64,000 nt of DNA from Thermosulfurimonas sp. F29 (lineage in GTDB: Bacteria > Desulfobacterota > Thermodesulfobacteria > Thermodesulfobacteriales > Thermodesulfobacteriaceae): the NCBI RefSeq assembly GCF_019688735.1, contig NZ_JAIFYA010000002.1:248001-312000 (forward strand). The letters run 5' to 3'. This document shows positions 62,368 to 64,000 of the stretch, piece by piece. Under the pieces are notes generated by a model. The model ran no database searches. It was not told where the DNA came from and worked only from the letters and a program-made list of their open reading frames with translations. Position 1 is the stretch's first letter, and every line of letters starts with the position of its first letter. The translations under genes were made by a program, and so were the position numbers.

Positions 62368-63132
62368 TTAATTGATGGTATAAAATACATTGGGTCTGGC
62401 TCCTATTTCCGGTCTCAACACCCATATGGCTCTATGAGGATCGTGAACCAACTGAAACACCCGACTTTCGGGATCAGAGAGATCTCCGAAGATTCGAACC
62501 CCCGCCGGACAGGCTTTGGCGCAGGCGGTAGGGAATTTACCCTTGGAAAGACGGGATTCCCAGCAAAAGTCGCATTTATCGATGGCTCGTTTTTCCTCAT
62601 TGAAGTAGCGCATATCATAGGGGCAGGCCGCGGCACAGGTCTTACAGCCGATACATTTTCGGGGATTTACCCGAACAATGCCCGTTTCAGGATCCTTAAA
62701 GGTGGCCTTGGTGGGGCACACTCTTACACAGGGTGGTTCGTTGCAGTGGTTACACAGAATGGGCATAAATCGTCGTTCCCAACCCCCCTTATTATCAGTG
62801 GGAAGATGTTGCTCAAGAATACGGGTTCTCCAGCCATAAGGAGGTACATTATTTGTTTTTCGACACGCCTCCATACAGCGTTCACAATCAATACACCGAT
62901 CAGTGCGCAAGACCATGCTGTAATGCGGCTTATAGGGATAATGCCCTACATATTCGGGAATGTCCGCATATACCTCCTGGACTTTGGATACTACGGAAAG
63001 TAATTTCCCTCCGGCATAAACTCCGGTGATTACCAATCCCATCTTGAGAAAAAGCCTTCTTTCCTCCGTAGAAATATGCTCCACCCCTTCATTTGGTAGC
63101 CTCTTAATCCATTTGGCAAAGTTTTTAAACAT
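62368..63132 (-). CDS. Periplasmic 4x[4Fe-4S] ferredoxin-like subunit, Tat-exported
   Basis: A 254-residue protein; the ATG at 63132 is chosen (ribosome binding site GAGGGGG), as the longer frame runs into nrfD. A Tat-type motif ERRLFLKMG precedes a hydrophobic stretch (about 25-45). Sixteen cysteines form four cluster sites (CIDCERCMEAC, CNHCNEPPCVRVCP, CIGCKTCAAACP, CDFC with CAKACP). It matches the DmsB/NrfC/HmcB group, which wires a catalytic or haem subunit to an NrfD-type membrane protein. Confidence 0.92.
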   Translation of the reverse strand: MFKNFAKWIKRLPNEGVEHISTEERRLFLKMGLVITGVYAGGKLLSVVSKVQEVYADIPEYVGHYPYKPHYSMVLRTDRCIDCERCMEACRKTNNVPPYGWRTRILEQHLPTDNKGGWERRFMPILCNHCNEPPCVRVCPTKATFKDPETGIVRVNPRKCIGCKTCAAACPYDMRYFNEEKRAIDKCDFCWESRLSKGKFPTACAKACPAGVRIFGDLSDPESRVFQLVHDPHRAIWVLRPEIGARPNVFYTIN

Positions 63133-63160
63133 GACACACACCCCCTCTTTTAACGAATTT

Positions 63161-64000
63161 TTAATGCTCCTCAGGCCGATGCCCGTCAAAAGTCATCTCT
63201 CCCCAGAGGAAAAGCGAGCCAAATAGTCCCAGCGATCCTATTACTATCAACCACTCAGAAAGAGATGGAACATAATGATAATATTCCGGCAGCCCGTAAA
63301 TATGCATTCCCGCATAGTGAGGGACTATCTGTCCCCCGATGACCAGGTCGTAACGCATAACAAAGATAGCCAGCAGGGCTAATCCGGATACATAAGCCAT
63401 GGCATTAATATCCCGAGCCCGGACTCCCACTACCACCAAGAAGGGTAATACCAGCCCCAGGAAGACCTCAAAGACCCAGAAATTAAAGGCAAAAGGTCCC
63501 TTCAGCATAGCCATAATAGTTTCCCATTTGCCGTGTGGTTTTCCAGCCAGGCTGGCAATGATTTTCCAGATCGTAAAGAAGATTACCACCGCGGTAAGAA
63601 GAGCATAGACCTTCCCGGTTACCCGAAGGGCCTCCCGTACGGAATCTTCCATGGGGCGTTCGGAGAGCCTATAAGCCAGCCAGGTGAAGAAAATAATTGC
63701 TGCAGCTCCACTCATCATGGCCGAAGCGATAAAATAGATAGGCATATAAGGTCCGTACCAGAATTCATGGGCATGAATAAGGCCGAAGACGGCTCCCAGG
63801 TTACTGTGTGCGGCTACTCCGGAAATAACCCCCATAAGACCGGCCAGAGCCGCTTCCTTATGCCTTCCCAACCTTATAAGACCGAACTCAATAAGCATAA
63901 AAAACAGATAAGCTCCGTAAAGGGTCCCCATCCACCAGATGTTTGACCGAAGATTGGGGGAAAGAGCATTCCAGATGGGCAGTCGCCATGGATTTTCAAG
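63161..64000 (-). CDS. NrfD/PsrC-type membrane subunit (5' end outside)
   Basis: The frame is open to the right edge, giving 279 C-terminal residues plus the stop; the start is outside the window. About eight hydrophobic helices are visible, with NIWWMGTLYGAYLFFMLIEFG, FGLIHAHEFWYGPYMP and HYYHYVPSLSEWLIVIGSLG, typical of NrfD-type quinone-interacting subunits. It precedes the iron-sulfur and cytochrome genes in the same direction. A molybdopterin or multihaem catalytic subunit would be expected beyond the edge, but cannot be seen. Confidence 0.9.
   Translation of the reverse strand, partial: LENPWRLPIWNALSPNLRSNIWWMGTLYGAYLFFMLIEFGLIRLGRHKEAALAGLMGVISGVAAHSNLGAVFGLIHAHEFWYGPYMPIYFIASAMMSGAAAIIFFTWLAYRLSERPMEDSVREALRVTGKVYALLTAVVIFFTIWKIIASLAGKPHGKWETIMAMLKGPFAFNFWVFEVFLGLVLPFLVVVGVRARDINAMAYVSGLALLAIFVMRYDLVIGGQIVPHYAGMHIYGLPEYYHYVPSLSEWLIVIGSLGLFGSLFLWGEMTFDGHRPEEH

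Noticed and set aside
61930-64000. dsrJOP genes of the sulfite-reductase-linked membrane complex
   Set aside because: Gene order is reversed and the cytochrome has only regular CxxCH sites with none of the DsrJ hallmarks I know; dsrMK are not visible.

Overview
The window looks like the chromosome of a GC-rich, Gram-negative, anaerobic and probably thermophilic sulfur-metabolising bacterium, most like the Thermodesulfobacteriota (an inference from gene content, not a database result). The signs are a Kdo and lipopolysaccharide-export cluster, a nickel operator of the deltaproteobacterial NikR type, a sulfide-type thiazole synthase (Thi4 with His), an archaeal-type phosphoglycerate mutase (ApgM), a membrane respiratory module (NrfD, Tat-exported iron-sulfur protein, tri-haem cytochrome), and very compact operons with many ATGA and GTGA overlaps. 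No rRNA, tRNA, CRISPR array or complete insertion sequence was seen.

Layout. 1-645: the end of nuoN. 649-16968: a metal-uptake locus with two divergent operons. The minus operon runs from a TonB receptor through a DUF4198 periplasmic protein to ExbB, ExbD and TonB. The plus operon encodes a second TonB receptor, a CooC-type ATPase, a FecBCD-type ABC importer, a CobN-type chelatase and a fused ChlI/ChlD-type AAA-VWA subunit. A near-perfect NikR box sits in front of the plus operon, so the cargo is probably nickel, perhaps as a chelate or tetrapyrrole. 16723-18884 (minus): a tightly overlapping VapB-VapC-Csx20-Cas6 unit with no array or effector genes. 18950-22624: a 1224-residue SEC-C protein. 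22760-29893: kdsA-kdsC-lptC-lptA-lptB-rpoN-hpf-ptsN-rapZ-EIIA(Man)-rimI. 29934-38168: a triose-phosphate operon (gap1, a PPDK-like giant, gap2, a coiled-coil membrane protein, pgk).

38182-47750 is a rearranged accessory region. A GspE-type ATPase and an AAA/PD-(D/E)XK (DUF1703) gene are joined tail to tail, both truncated. A second, full-length DUF1703 copy lies 7.5 kb away and carries a fragment of the neighbouring LuxR-type gene. Between them are a membrane-bound LuxR regulator, a DUF433/DUF5615 pair between 43-bp direct repeats, a DUF6765 protein with a small membrane partner, and a frameshifted surface-protein pseudogene whose 5' half is strikingly AT-rich.

47788-64000: housekeeping genes (nadC, thi4, Mn-type pyrophosphatase, hflX, der, a RACo-like activator, archease, comEC, yggS, nadB, apgM, a SlyD-like PPIase), then the respiratory module, which runs off the right edge. 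The strongest candidates for something new are the NikR-controlled TonB/ABC/CobN/ChlID/CooC locus, the VapBC-Csx20-Cas6 unit, and the PPDK-like giant in which an uncharacterised region of about 880 residues precedes a kinase that lacks its usual C-terminal domain.
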